In this document: one piece after another, positions 31,848 to 41,043 of the stretch
Layout: each line of letters opens with the position of its first letter
How positions within the stretch are numbered: the stretch's first letter is position 1
Assembly: GCF_001691555.1 (NCBI RefSeq)
Contig: NZ_MAYN01000007.1
Coordinates: 149,968-213,967, forward strand
Direction: 5' to 3'
DNA: 64,000 nt
Source of the DNA: Pantoea eucrina
Lineage (GTDB): Bacteria > Pseudomonadota > Gammaproteobacteria > Enterobacterales > Enterobacteriaceae
Made by a program: the position numbers and the translations under genes
Notes under the pieces: generated by a model
The model's input: only the letters and a program-made list of their open reading frames with translations
Databases searched by the model: none
What the model was told of the DNA's origin: nothing

Positions 31848-32536
31848 CAGCGTGCGGCGGTGCTGCGCCAGGCGCGATTGTTGACATCGGCTGCCAGCTC
31901 ACCGCGTAAAGGCTGACTGACGGGCCAGCGCTGGCTGCTGTGTGCCAGCACGTAGCCAAACAGGCCGCTGCCCAGGGCTGTTCCGCCGGCGCGAACATTG
32001 CTCAGGCGCGCATGACCGCTGCCGCTGTTAGTCAGCTCCAGCCAGCGCCTGCCGCCGCTGCTGACTTCGCGCCAGCTCAGCACCGCTTTTGCGCTGTCGC
32101 GCGTCAGGCCGCTGCCGTAGATGAAAAGCGGAACGGAGTAGCGCATCTGAAAATTAAGCCCGGCCTGATTCTCACCAGGTTTACGCGGTGCCGGGATCTC
32201 ATCCAGAACCACGCGATAGGCGCTCTCCTCACCGGCAGGCGGGGGGGTCTGCTTGATCAGGCGCACCAGCTGTTTTTGCCCCGGCTCCAGCCGTACCATT
32301 GGCGGACTGGCGGCCACCTGCTGCTGCGTCTGATACTGCTCCTGTCCCTCACGCTGCTGCCAGGCAAAAATGCGCACCTGCATAATCGTACTGCTACTGC
32401 CGCGGTTCTCCAGCCAGAGCTCGCTGGCTTTATCTTCAGAGGCTATGGCGGGATCAATGGGCCAGATCATCAGCGAATTGGCTGCCTGGCCTGCAGGAGC
32501 CATTAACAGCAAAAACAGCGCACACAGATTTCTCAT
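31847..32536 (-). CDS. Csu-type periplasmic pilus chaperone
   Basis: PapD-superfamily periplasmic chaperone, 229 residues, with signal peptide (QA-AN cleavage). The first immunoglobulin domain opens SLMIWPIDPAIAS; a hydrophobic G1-like strand precedes NFQMRYSVPLFIY, and the conserved Arg of the subunit carboxylate clamp is expected in the first domain. The second domain contains WLELTNSGSGHARLSNV. Archaic (sigma-type) chaperones of this sort serve CsuA/B-like pilins. Translationally coupled to the usher. Confidence 0.9.
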   Translation of the reverse strand: MRNLCALFLLLMAPAGQAANSLMIWPIDPAIASEDKASELWLENRGSSSTIMQVRIFAWQQREGQEQYQTQQQVAASPPMVRLEPGQKQLVRLIKQTPPPAGEESAYRVVLDEIPAPRKPGENQAGLNFQMRYSVPLFIYGSGLTRDSAKAVLSWREVSSGGRRWLELTNSGSGHARLSNVRAGGTALGSGLFGYVLAHSSQRWPVSQPLRGELAADVNNRAWRSTAAR

Positions 32537-32559
32537 GGTTCATCCTTTTTTTTTCAGCA

Positions 32560-33072
32560 TCACCAGCTCAGGGTGACGGTCAGCGTGTCGGTATAGGTTC
32601 CGGCTCGCGCAGCGCCAGGCAGCGTCAGCTGACCATAGACAGGCAGCGTAATCGTGTTCGCATTGCTGTAGTTCAGGGCTATAGCGCTGTTGACAGGTAT
32701 AGGTGCAGTCAGGGCGGCATTGCTGTAGAGCCGATAGGCGACGGTATTGGTGCTGCTGGTATGTTTGAGATTGCGGGTTGAGGTGTAGTTAGCGCCACCA
32801 TTGATACTCATGCTGACGGCGGTGCCTGGCGTGCAGGCCAGGTTTAACGTCGTGCTCTGCAGGTAGCTTGCGCTGAGATTTCCCGTAGCCACACCTGATT
32901 GCGTGCCGAAATTGAGCGTGCCAAACACGCCGGTGTTGCTGCCAGACACCACACAGCCCGCCACAATGGATGCAGCGACCTGAAAGCTTGCCGTGGACAG
33001 CGCATGCACCGGCAGGCAGGCGGGCAGCGCTATCAGCCCCGCTACCCGCCAGAAGTGGGTCGTGACCCTCAC
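32560..33072 (-). CDS. Csu-type minor pilin (spore coat U domain)
   Basis: A 170-residue secreted protein with a signal peptide (ending PVHA-LS) and one spore-coat-U domain. A disulphide pair (GCVVSGS and NLACTPG), the sequence FGTLNFG and a terminal donor-strand-like segment TYTDTLTVTLSW are present, as in Csu minor pilins. It probably starts at GTG, 17 nt after the upstream pilin stop, with only a weak ribosome site, which would keep it below the major pilin. It lies between the major pilin and the chaperone gene. Confidence 0.82.
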   Translation of the reverse strand: MRVTTHFWRVAGLIALPACLPVHALSTASFQVAASIVAGCVVSGSNTGVFGTLNFGTQSGVATGNLSASYLQSTTLNLACTPGTAVSMSINGGANYTSTRNLKHTSSTNTVAYRLYSNAALTAPIPVNSAIALNYSNANTITLPVYGQLTLPGAARAGTYTDTLTVTLSW

Positions 33073-33088
33073 TGCGCGTACACCGTAC

Positions 33089-33658
33089 TCAGTAATTCAC
33101 CGCCACGTTTATTGTATCGGTATAGGTACCTGCCGGGATAAGCGGATTAAAGCCGCCGCCAACCACCCGACCATAAATGGCATAGTTGGTGCCCAGGGTT
33201 GGATCGGTAGTACCGCTGGCGGCGATGTTGGTGTTGTTCGCTATCGCAGTGGTAAAGGCGGCGTCACTGTAAAGGGTATAGGCGATGCCCTGGGTATTAT
33301 CAGAACCCAGAATGAGATAGCGTGGCTGGCCGCTGACGGTGCCGTAAACCGTGCCCGGCGCGCCGCTGCTGCTGGTGACCTGTACATTAAAGGTCTGTCC
33401 GGTTGTGCAGCGCACATAGATACCGCTGCCGGCTGCGCCCACCAGCGTGGCATTCAGCGTATCAAAGGTGGCTGCGCTGCTGCCAAAGTTCAGGGTACCG
33501 AAATTTACGCCGGTTGTGGCCGACTGACCATTGACCAGACACCCGGTGGTCAGCGTGAGCGTGGCGTTGATCGCCCCGGTGGTGGTGGCTGCCAGTGCCG
33601 CCACGGACGTCAATCCTGCATACAGGCCGGCGGCCATAAGAAAAAGCTTGGTTTTCAT
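33089..33658 (-). CDS. Csu-type major pilin (spore coat U domain)
   Basis: First gene of the operon, matching CsuA/B, the rod subunit of archaic pili. The 189-residue precursor has a signal peptide ending LAA-TT, cysteines in TGCLVNG and VRCTTG, the FGTLNFGSS motif and a C-terminal TYTDTINVAVNY. It is Thr/Gly/Ala-rich, typical of pilins. Of two in-frame ATGs the inner one is preferred because AAGGA abuts the first. Operon: major pilin, minor pilin, chaperone, usher, tip. Such pili mediate attachment to abiotic surfaces in Acinetobacter. Confidence 0.87.
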   Translation of the reverse strand: MKTKLFLMAAGLYAGLTSVAALAATTTGAINATLTLTTGCLVNGQSATTGVNFGTLNFGSSAATFDTLNATLVGAAGSGIYVRCTTGQTFNVQVTSSSGAPGTVYGTVSGQPRYLILGSDNTQGIAYTLYSDAAFTTAIANNTNIAASGTTDPTLGTNYAIYGRVVGGGFNPLIPAGTYTDTINVAVNY

Positions 33659-34065
33659 AATCATTCCTTACTGATTATCCGGAGTCGATGCTTTTTCACC
33701 TGGCCTGTCAATAAGAAGCGAACCCGTAAGCTACCGTAGAAAAAGAAAATTCAGGCAATCCTTTGTGCTGCCTCAATACTAATCCTGAGGCTGCTTTATG
33801 ATTTACATCAGTTTTATTTACTATAGTTCAGGCTGGTAGTACGTCTAATATCTGATACGCTTTTTTTACTCATTCTTTTCTCCGGCATGCCGATAATGCA
33901 GTCATAACAGTGGCTGGCGCTGGTGCCTGTTAGCCTGCTGTCATCTGGCGCGGGAAGAGGGCTGGATTGCTGCCTCGTTCAGGAAGGACGATAGCGGTTC
34001 AAAAGCTGCAGGGATGCCGTTTGCACGACTTTATAGCTGGAAACAGCGTTAATCCGGACTTCCCT
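33659..34065. promoter_or_regulatory. Divergent control region of the pilus operon and MHYT-GGDEF-EAL gene
   Basis: This 407-bp gap serves two divergent genes. It is AT-richer than its flanks. A 6-bp inverted repeat GCCTCA-N10-TGAGGC lies at 33770-33791, an operator candidate about 110 bp upstream of the major pilin start. No confident -35/-10 pair or known regulator site was recognised. Confidence 0.45.
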
Positions 34066-36153
34066 ATGCTCGTGACGTCATACGATTCATTTACGGTTAT
34101 CGTTTCAATTATTGTGGCCATGCTGGCCTCATTTACTGCGCTGGATATGGCCGGCCGGGTAGCCTCCTCGTCAGGTCGCGTCGCGCTCATCTGGCTGCTG
34201 GGCGGCGGTTTTGCCATGGGCGTAGGCATTTGGGCGATGCACTTTATCGGCATGCTCTCCATGAACCTCGATATGGAGATGAGCTACGATCCCGTACTCA
34301 CTGCAGCATCGATGCTGGTCGCTATTCTGGCTTCAATTTTTGCCCTGCGGCTGGTTTGCGTGGGAGAGCTGCCGTGGCAGCGGCTGGCAGGCGGAGCGCT
34401 GGTCCTGGGGTCGGGTGTGGTAGCCATGCACTATACCGGCATGGCAGCGCTGATGTTTATGCCGGGTATTATCTGGAACCGGGGCTGGATCGCAATTTCT
34501 GTGCTGATTGCGCTGCTCGCGTCAGGGGCCGCGCTCTGGCTGGCCTTTCACCTGCGCCACAGCTATGGCCGGGTAACGCTGTTGCGTTTTGGCGCCTCTA
34601 TTGTCATGGGGTGTGCCATTGCCGGCATGCACTACACCGGTATGGCCGCGGCCGGTTTTCCGGCGAGCAGCCACGTCACACACCACGGGGTAAACAGCGA
34701 CTGGCTGGCGATGATTGTTACCGTCGTGACGCTGGCGATACTCGGCATTACGCTGCTGGTGTCTATGCTGGATGCGCGTATGCAGGCGCGCACGTCGATC
34801 CTGGCGCGTTCGCTGGCAGAGGCGAACCGTGAACTGGCTCAGCTGGCGCTGCATGACAATCTGACCCGGCTGCCCAATCGCATTTTGCTGGAGGATCGGC
34901 TCGATCAGGCTATCAGTAAAGCCAATCGTGAGAAGTCGCAGTTTGCACTGATGTTTATGGATCTTGATGGTTTTAAAGCCATTAACGATGCTTTTGGGCA
35001 TCATACCGGTGACAAGCTGCTGGTCAGCGTGACGGAACGCATGATGGGTCAGATGCAGGGGCACTATACGCTGGCGCGAATGGGCGGAGATGAGTTTGTG
35101 CTGCTGCTGGAGATTGACGATCCTAACGACGCCGCCTCGGTGGCAGATATGCTGGTTAAGGCCGTCGATCGGCCATTCGCCATATCGCGTTATGAATTAA
35201 TGGTCTCTTTAAGTCTCGGGATTGCTGTTTATCCCGGCGACGGCAGAGATGAGCGTGAGCTGATGTTTAACGCCGATGCGGCGATGTACCACACCAAACA
35301 CAATGGTCGCAACGGGTACACCTTCTTCCAGCCCTCAATGAATATTCTGGCGCAGTCGCAGCTGCAGCTTAACAACGATCTCTGGCATGCGCTGGAGAAT
35401 AATGAACTGCGGCTGTTTTACCAGCCGAAATATTGCGCGCCCGGCGGGCCGATTCTCGGGTTTGAAGCGCTGCTGCGCTGGCAGCACCCGCAGCGTGGAC
35501 TGCTCACGCCTGATATGTTCCTGCCGGGGGCGGAAAAAACCGGGTTGATCATCAACATAGGCAACTGGGTGATCAACGAAGCGTGTCGCCAGCTGCACTG
35601 CTGGCATCAGGAGGGGCATATCAACTGGTCAGTTGCGGTTAACCTTTCTGCGCTGCAGTTTGAACAGTGCAGCCTGATTACCACCGTAACGCAGGCGCTG
35701 AAAACGCATCAGATCCCGCCAGAGCAGCTGACGCTGGAGGTGACTGAGACCACGGCGATGCGCGATCCGGAAGAGAGCGTGCGTATCCTGACTGAACTTA
35801 CCAGCATGGGCGTAAAGGCGTCGATTGACGACTTCGGGACCGGCTACTCCAGCCTGCTCTATCTGAAGCGGCTGCCCGCCAGTGAACTGAAAATCGATCG
35901 CGCATTCGTGAACGAGCTGCAGGCACATTCTGAGGATGCCACTATTGTGGCCGCTATTGTCGCGCTGGCACAGTCGCTGGATCTCAAAGTGGTGGCTGAA
36001 GGGGTGGAGACGCCCGATCAGCAGGCTTTTCTGACCAGCCTCGGCTGCGACACGCTGCAGGGTTACCTGCTCGGCAGGCCGCTGCCACCTGAACGTGTGA
36101 ATGAGCTACCCGATTTTGTGAGCGTGCGGTGTGAGCTGGATAAAACGGCCTGA
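34066..36153 (+). CDS. MHYT-GGDEF-EAL membrane cyclic-di-GMP enzyme
   Basis: A 695-residue protein combining an MHYT sensor membrane domain (residues about 1-240, seven hydrophobic segments with MHFIG at 58, MHYTG at 121 and MHYTG at 188), a GGDEF diguanylate cyclase domain (GGDEF at 340-344) and an EAL phosphodiesterase domain (EAL at 467-469, later DDFGTGYSS). The MHYT domain is proposed to bind metal and sense a diatomic gas such as NO or O2 in Pseudomonas NbdA/MucR. Both catalytic motifs are intact, so either activity is possible. The start at 34066 fits the family; the frame is open upstream to 33967. It is divergent from the pilus operon. Confidence 0.92.
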   Translation: MLVTSYDSFTVIVSIIVAMLASFTALDMAGRVASSSGRVALIWLLGGGFAMGVGIWAMHFIGMLSMNLDMEMSYDPVLTAASMLVAILASIFALRLVCVGELPWQRLAGGALVLGSGVVAMHYTGMAALMFMPGIIWNRGWIAISVLIALLASGAALWLAFHLRHSYGRVTLLRFGASIVMGCAIAGMHYTGMAAAGFPASSHVTHHGVNSDWLAMIVTVVTLAILGITLLVSMLDARMQARTSILARSLAEANRELAQLALHDNLTRLPNRILLEDRLDQAISKANREKSQFALMFMDLDGFKAINDAFGHHTGDKLLVSVTERMMGQMQGHYTLARMGGDEFVLLLEIDDPNDAASVADMLVKAVDRPFAISRYELMVSLSLGIAVYPGDGRDERELMFNADAAMYHTKHNGRNGYTFFQPSMNILAQSQLQLNNDLWHALENNELRLFYQPKYCAPGGPILGFEALLRWQHPQRGLLTPDMFLPGAEKTGLIINIGNWVINEACRQLHCWHQEGHINWSVAVNLSALQFEQCSLITTVTQALKTHQIPPEQLTLEVTETTAMRDPEESVRILTELTSMGVKASIDDFGTGYSSLLYLKRLPASELKIDRAFVNELQAHSEDATIVAAIVALAQSLDLKVVAEGVETPDQQAFLTSLGCDTLQGYLLGRPLPPERVNELPDFVSVRCELDKTA

Positions 36154-36334
36154 ATGCACATCCGCAACGCTCTTCCCGGATCGGGATCGCCATCACAAAC
36201 CGGTAAAGCCGGGACGAAAAATTTGGCTTAAGTTACTAAGCGATTAATTAACAGAGACTTTTTCAGATATTGCCACATTGCATTGCCGCCTGAACTTGCC
36301 ACAATTAATTAACATTATTTGTCGGAGCACGTTC

Positions 36335-36937
36335 ATGGCGTCCTGTTCTTCCAGCCTGCTGTTATCGATGTCGTTTGCTGCCGGCACTTTTTCAGCAGGC
36401 GCCTCTTTTAACCCGCAGTATCTTCGTCTGTCCCACGCCAGCGGCGGCGTGCCGAACAGCCCGCTGCCGCTGATTATCTGGCCGCGCGTGGTGCCGGATG
36501 AAACTGAGGATAGCGCACGCTGGTTTGAAACGACTTTTACCGCCAGCGGCTGGCCTGCCGCATGGCGTGCACCGGTATTTCCTTATACGCATTATCACCC
36601 GAATACCCATGAAGTGCTGGGTGTCGGGGCGGGCTGGGCAGAGATTCTGCTGGGCGGCGACAGCGGCCGTATGGTGGTGCTGCGTGAAGGCGATGCGGTA
36701 CTGATCCCGGCTGGCGTCGGACATAAACAGGTTTACGCATCAGAAGATTTTTTCATGGTGGGGGCCTATCCGGACGGAATGACGCCTGAGACGATACGCG
36801 ATGAGCCCTCGCGGCTTCGTGCGGCCAGAGAGCAAATTCAGCGCGTGCCGATGCCCCCGCGCGACCCGCTTACCGGCGGCAACGGGATGATGACCGATTT
36901 GTGGCTGCCGGTAATGCAGCAGCTGGCAGCCCGCTAG
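36335..36937 (+). CDS. Cupin-domain protein of the YjlB type
   Basis: A 200-residue single-cupin protein. The cupin core contains HYHPNTHEVLGV (metal-type histidines and glutamate), the glycine-rich AEILLGGDSGR and GDAVLIPAGVGHKQ. It ends with VGAYPDG, as in Bacillus YjlB-like proteins of unknown function. The ATG at 36335 has GGAG 7 nt upstream. The first 40 residues are Ser/Ala-rich and unrelated to YjlB; they could be a weak export signal or a novel extension. It lies between two cyclic-di-GMP enzymes and ends at its own terminator. Function unknown. Confidence 0.8.
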   Translation: MASCSSSLLLSMSFAAGTFSAGASFNPQYLRLSHASGGVPNSPLPLIIWPRVVPDETEDSARWFETTFTASGWPAAWRAPVFPYTHYHPNTHEVLGVGAGWAEILLGGDSGRMVVLREGDAVLIPAGVGHKQVYASEDFFMVGAYPDGMTPETIRDEPSRLRAAREQIQRVPMPPRDPLTGGNGMMTDLWLPVMQQLAAR

Positions 36938-36965
36938 ACCAGCGACAGCGTATTTCCTCTCTCTC

Positions 36966-36995
36966 CATGCCGGCTTTTCCGGCATGCTGTTTTTC
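36966..36995 (+). terminator. Intrinsic terminator of the cupin gene
   Basis: An 8-bp stem (catgccgg / ccggcatg) with a ctttt loop is followed by ctgttttt, 28 bp after the cupin stop. Confidence 0.88.
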
Positions 36996-37214
36996 TGCAC
37001 ACCCCTGTACGGCTGACCTGCCATAAATAGCAGGTAGCCACAGTGAATGATGCATTTCTCTGAACGTTTTCTCGCCACTGCCGATAACACCACTACCAGA
37101 TTTCGTCTGAAATCGATTAGCGCTTGTCAGCGCTGCACTTTTGCGTTTAAGTCTGAAATAATTAAGAATCTTCTGAAAAGCCGATGCTGTATCAGGCCAG
37201 AACAGGCACAAAAT

Positions 37215-40058
37215 ATGAACAATAACTCTGACGTCATGTATCGGTTGCTGGTACAGAGCGTCGTAGATTACGCCATTTACATGCTCAAACCTGACGGTAC
37301 CGTTACTAACTGGAATCCCGGTGCCCAGCGCGCCAAAGGGTATACGCCAGAGGAGATCGTGGGTAAAAATTTTGCGCTGTTTTATAGCGAAGAGGATCGT
37401 AAAAACGGCGCGCCGCAGCGCGGTCTCTCTGTTGCCGCCACCGTGGGTAAATTTGAAACCGAAGGCTGGCGCTATCGCAAAGATGGCAGCGCGTTCTGGG
37501 CACACGTCGTGATCGACGCCATCCGGGATGAGCAGGGTGAGTTACTGGGCTTTGCCAAAATTACCCGCGACTGTACGCAGCAGCAGACGCAGCAGCGCAG
37601 GCAGCGTGAACAGGAGCAGCGCTTTCGTTTGCTGGTAGAGGGCGTGACCGATTATGCGATTTATATGCTGGACCTGGAGGGTAACGTTGAAAACTGGAAT
37701 GCCGGCGCTCAGCGGACAAAAGGTTACGTGGCGGAGGAGATTGTCGGACAACACTTTTCCCGTTTTTACAGCGCGCAGGATCGTCTGAAGCATATTCCGG
37801 AAAAGAATCTGGCGACCGCGTTTAAAACCGGACGTTTTGAGGACGAGGGGTGGCGCTACCGCAAAGATGGTTCCGCGTTCTGGGCGCACGTTATCATCGA
37901 CGCAATTCGTGACGATGCCGGCAAACTGATTGGCTATGCGAAAATTACGCGCGACTGCACTGAACAGCAGGCGCTGCTGCGCCAGCAGCGCGAACATGAA
38001 AAAACGTTTCGGCTGCTGGTGGAAGGCGTCACCGATTACGCTATCTACATGCTGGACCTGAAAGGGCGGGTTGTTAACTGGAACACCGGGGCGCAGCGCG
38101 CTAAAGGATACCGCGCAGATGAGATTGTGGGACAGCACTTTTCACTCTTTTACAGCGCGCACGATCGCCAGCTCCATCTGCCGGATGCAAACCTGGGCAT
38201 TGCGTTAAAAACCGGGCGGTTCGAGGATGAGGGATGGCGCTACCGAAAGGATGGTTCGGCCTTCTGGGCGCATGTGGTTATTGACGCAATTCATGATGAG
38301 AATGGACACCTGATCGGGTTTGCCAAAATCACGCGCGATGTCACTGAACGACGTGAAAATGAGCAGCAACTTTTGCGCGCGCGCGATCTGGCGCAGGCGC
38401 AGAGTACCAGAATGTCCGAGCTGTCGACCTTTCTCGACACCATCATCAGCAACATTCCCTCCTGCGTGATCGTGGAGGATGCCATCAGCCGCGAAATTCT
38501 GATGGTTAACGCCAAGGCCGAGCAGCTGTTTGGGCTGAGCCGTTCGCTGCTCATGCATAAGCGTCCGCATGAGTGCATGTCTGCCGAACTGAGCGACTAC
38601 TTTAATAGTCTGGCAGATATTGCGCTGCGCAGTGAAGGCATTCACGCCCGCGAGCAGCTGCTGCTGACCGCCAGCGGTGAGCGGGTACTGCATACCCGCG
38701 CCACCACCATCACCGGCAAAGATATGCGGCAAAATTATGTCATGCTGATTGTTGAAGATGTGACCGACCAGCGTGAAGCGGATGCACGTATTCATCACAT
38801 GGCGCATCATGACAACCTGACCAGCCTGCCTAACCGGATTCTGTTCCGGCAAAAACTCAGCGAAGCGCTGCGTAACGGTACGGCACAGAACCAGATCAGC
38901 GCCACGCTTTGTCTCGACCTCGACAATTTTAAAAATGTGAATGATGCGCTGGGTCACCAGATTGGTGACGATCTGCTGCGCGTGGTGGCTAAGCGGCTGC
39001 GCAGCGTACTGCGTGAGCGTGATACGCTGGCACGCATCGGCGGCGATGAATTTGCTATTGTGCTGCCCGATATCCATAACGCCGGCGAAGCGGCCACAGT
39101 GGCCCGGCGTCTGATCGAGGCGATCCAGCCGCCAATGAATGTCGAAGGGCATAACCTTGCCGTGGGCCTGAGCGTGGGCATCGCGCTGACGACCCAGGCC
39201 ATCAACACACCGGAACATATGCTGCGCTGCGCCGATATGGCGCTCTATGAAGCGAAGCGCAACGGCCGTAACCGCTATGAACACTTTACGGCAGAGATGG
39301 ACGATCAGGCACGCAGCCGGCGCATCATTGAAAACGATCTGCGCGACGCCATTACCGGGCGGCAGCTCCGGCTCTACTATCAGCCTATTACCAGTCAGAA
39401 CGGCATTATCGGTTATGAAGCGCTGATGCGCTGGCATCACCCGGTAAAAGGATTGATTATGCCGGTCGATTTTATCCCGATAGCTGAAGAGACCGGGCTT
39501 ATTCATATGCTGGGTGCCTATGCGCTGTATGAGGCGTGTCGTGAGGCGCAGAGCTGGAACACTGAACAGTCCGTTTCGGTAAACCTCTCACCGCTGCAGT
39601 TTAAAAACAGCTCGCTGGTATCGGTAGTCGAAGGCGCGCTGCAGGAGTCCGGGCTGGCACCGCATCGTCTGGAAATGGAGATCACGGAGTCGGTCCTGCT
39701 GGATGATACGCTGGGCAATATCCGTACGCTGCAGAATCTTAAAGCGCTGGGCGTACAGATTGCGCTGGATGATTTTGGCACCGGTTACTCTTCGCTGAGC
39801 TATCTGCGCTCTTTCCCGTTCGATAAGATCAAAATCGATAAGTCCTTTATCAACGACATGGCCGACAGCCGCGAAGCGCTGGCGATTATCCGGGCAATAA
39901 CCGGCATGAGTCGCAGTCTGGATATTCAGATCACTGCAGAAGGCGTGGAAAACAATGAGCAGTTTGTAAAGCTACAAGAAGAGGGCTGTACGCTGTTTCA
40001 GGGCTATCTGTTTGGCCGCCCGCAGCCTTCAGAGCTGCGGCTGAAAGCGCTGGAATAA
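37215..40058 (+). CDS. Multi-PAS GGDEF-EAL cyclic-di-GMP protein with triplicated PAS
   Basis: A 947-residue cytosolic protein without membrane segments. Three consecutive PAS domains (about 8-121, 136-249 and 264-377) are near copies with an exact period of 128 residues: GWRYRKDGSAFWAH recurs at 84, 212 and 340. A fourth, unrelated PAS (about 403-515) leads to GGDEF (GGDEF at 609-613) and EAL (EAL at 735-737, DDFGTGYSS near 852) domains, both with intact motifs. The start at 37215 is chosen by homology of the first PAS; the frame is open from 37047. The ligand or cofactor of the PAS repeats is unknown. It is convergent with ftnA. Confidence 0.92.
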   Translation: MNNNSDVMYRLLVQSVVDYAIYMLKPDGTVTNWNPGAQRAKGYTPEEIVGKNFALFYSEEDRKNGAPQRGLSVAATVGKFETEGWRYRKDGSAFWAHVVIDAIRDEQGELLGFAKITRDCTQQQTQQRRQREQEQRFRLLVEGVTDYAIYMLDLEGNVENWNAGAQRTKGYVAEEIVGQHFSRFYSAQDRLKHIPEKNLATAFKTGRFEDEGWRYRKDGSAFWAHVIIDAIRDDAGKLIGYAKITRDCTEQQALLRQQREHEKTFRLLVEGVTDYAIYMLDLKGRVVNWNTGAQRAKGYRADEIVGQHFSLFYSAHDRQLHLPDANLGIALKTGRFEDEGWRYRKDGSAFWAHVVIDAIHDENGHLIGFAKITRDVTERRENEQQLLRARDLAQAQSTRMSELSTFLDTIISNIPSCVIVEDAISREILMVNAKAEQLFGLSRSLLMHKRPHECMSAELSDYFNSLADIALRSEGIHAREQLLLTASGERVLHTRATTITGKDMRQNYVMLIVEDVTDQREADARIHHMAHHDNLTSLPNRILFRQKLSEALRNGTAQNQISATLCLDLDNFKNVNDALGHQIGDDLLRVVAKRLRSVLRERDTLARIGGDEFAIVLPDIHNAGEAATVARRLIEAIQPPMNVEGHNLAVGLSVGIALTTQAINTPEHMLRCADMALYEAKRNGRNRYEHFTAEMDDQARSRRIIENDLRDAITGRQLRLYYQPITSQNGIIGYEALMRWHHPVKGLIMPVDFIPIAEETGLIHMLGAYALYEACREAQSWNTEQSVSVNLSPLQFKNSSLVSVVEGALQESGLAPHRLEMEITESVLLDDTLGNIRTLQNLKALGVQIALDDFGTGYSSLSYLRSFPFDKIKIDKSFINDMADSREALAIIRAITGMSRSLDIQITAEGVENNEQFVKLQEEGCTLFQGYLFGRPQPSELRLKALE

Positions 40059-40064
40059 GCCCAT

Positions 40065-40090
40065 AAAAAAACGCCCGGCAAAACCGGGCG
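40065..40090 (-). terminator. Intrinsic terminator of ftnA
   Basis: A 7-bp stem (cgcccgg / ccgggcg) is followed on the minus strand by seven T. It lies between convergent genes and the plus strand lacks a T run, so it acts mainly for ftnA. Confidence 0.88.
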
Positions 40091-40116
40091 CTGCTGCTTG
40101 CTGTATGTCATCTTTT

Positions 40117-40626
40117 TTATGACTGACCGTGACCTTCGACATTCATGCGGCCCAGATCTTTGTCCACCAGGAACAGACCTTCACCTTTATTACCCACCAG
40201 CGCCAGCTTATCCAGTACGGTTTTAAACAATTTCTCTTCTTCATGCTGCTCAGCAACATACCACTGCAGGAAATTAAACGTGGAGTAGTCCTGCGATGTC
40301 AGCGCGGTGTGCACCAGTTCGTTGATTTTCTTTGTGATCAGCTGCTCATGCTTCAGCGCTTCGCTCAGCACATCGCTCAGTGAATTCCAGCTGATGGCCG
40401 GTGCCGCTATGCTTCCCAGCACCGGCATTGAACCCGCGTCGCTGACGTAATCGAACAGGCGCTGCATATGCTCCATCTCTTCACGCGAATGCATTTTCAG
40501 GAAAGAGGCGGCCCCTTCGAATCCTTTATCGCTGCACCAGGCACTCATCTGCAGATAGAGGTTGGCAGAAAAGAATTCCAGATTGAGCTGGTCGTTCAGG
40601 CGAGAGGTCATTTCAGCAGTTAGCAT
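40117..40626 (-). CDS. ftnA: Ferritin FtnA (iron storage, ferroxidase)
   Basis: A non-haem ferritin of 169 residues that oxidises Fe(II) and stores it in a 24-mer shell. All ferroxidase ligands of E. coli FtnA are at the same numbers: E17, E50, H53, E94, Q127 and E130. This excludes the FtnB-type paralogue, which lacks part of the site. GGAG precedes the ATG and an intrinsic terminator follows. It is placed between a cyclic-di-GMP gene and prfC, unlike E. coli, where ftnA is elsewhere. No Fur-like box was found upstream. Confidence 0.94.
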   Translation of the reverse strand: MLTAEMTSRLNDQLNLEFFSANLYLQMSAWCSDKGFEGAASFLKMHSREEMEHMQRLFDYVSDAGSMPVLGSIAAPAISWNSLSDVLSEALKHEQLITKKINELVHTALTSQDYSTFNFLQWYVAEQHEEEKLFKTVLDKLALVGNKGEGLFLVDKDLGRMNVEGHGQS

Positions 40627-41043
40627 CGCTCCGTCCTTATTAAGCAGTCAGAAAAATTACGGTGAATTATGCAGCAATGTCAGCTTTTTTGTGAAGGGTT
40701 TTTTGCACTAAATTTTAATTTATACCATTGAATATAAATGGAATTATTCAACATGCTGAATGCGACGGATTCGCATTGTGAACTGATTGCCATTCGCCCC
40801 GGAACCTCCGGGCACAGCCGGGGCTGCCCGGTACAGTCGTGATTTCCCCGCCTGCTGAAATATTGTATGCTATGCCGCCTCAACGCTGACCGGATAACCG
40901 GAGCACCGCCAGCGCAGCCGCGAACAGGCTGCTGTGCAGTGACGCCGCGGCGTTGCCACTGGCACTGTTACCCACCGGACAGGTTCCGGAACGATTTATC
41001 TGCCGCGCGTTACAGACGCGCCGCCCTGAAGAAGAACACACTC
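40627..41043. promoter_or_regulatory. ftnA/prfC divergent gap with long prfC leader
   Basis: 417 bp without a gene. A -10-like TATGCT at 40866-40871, if used, gives prfC an untranslated leader of roughly 165 nt that is GC-rich and contains several short inverted repeats. An AT-rich stretch next to ftnA includes a small hairpin (aatgcg-N7-cgcatt, about 40759-40777). The frame is open through the leader from 40867 but codes for nothing recognisable. Confidence 0.45.

Noticed and set aside
33967..34065. Extended N-terminus of the MHYT protein
   Set aside because: The added 33 residues are polar and unlike any MHYT protein, which normally begin directly with the first membrane helix.
38205..39506. 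433-codon antisense open frame across the multi-PAS GGDEF-EAL gene
   Set aside because: It is the complement of a well-conserved GGDEF-EAL coding region in a GC-rich genome; its translation shows no domain and is rich in His/Arg/Gln as expected of a shadow frame.
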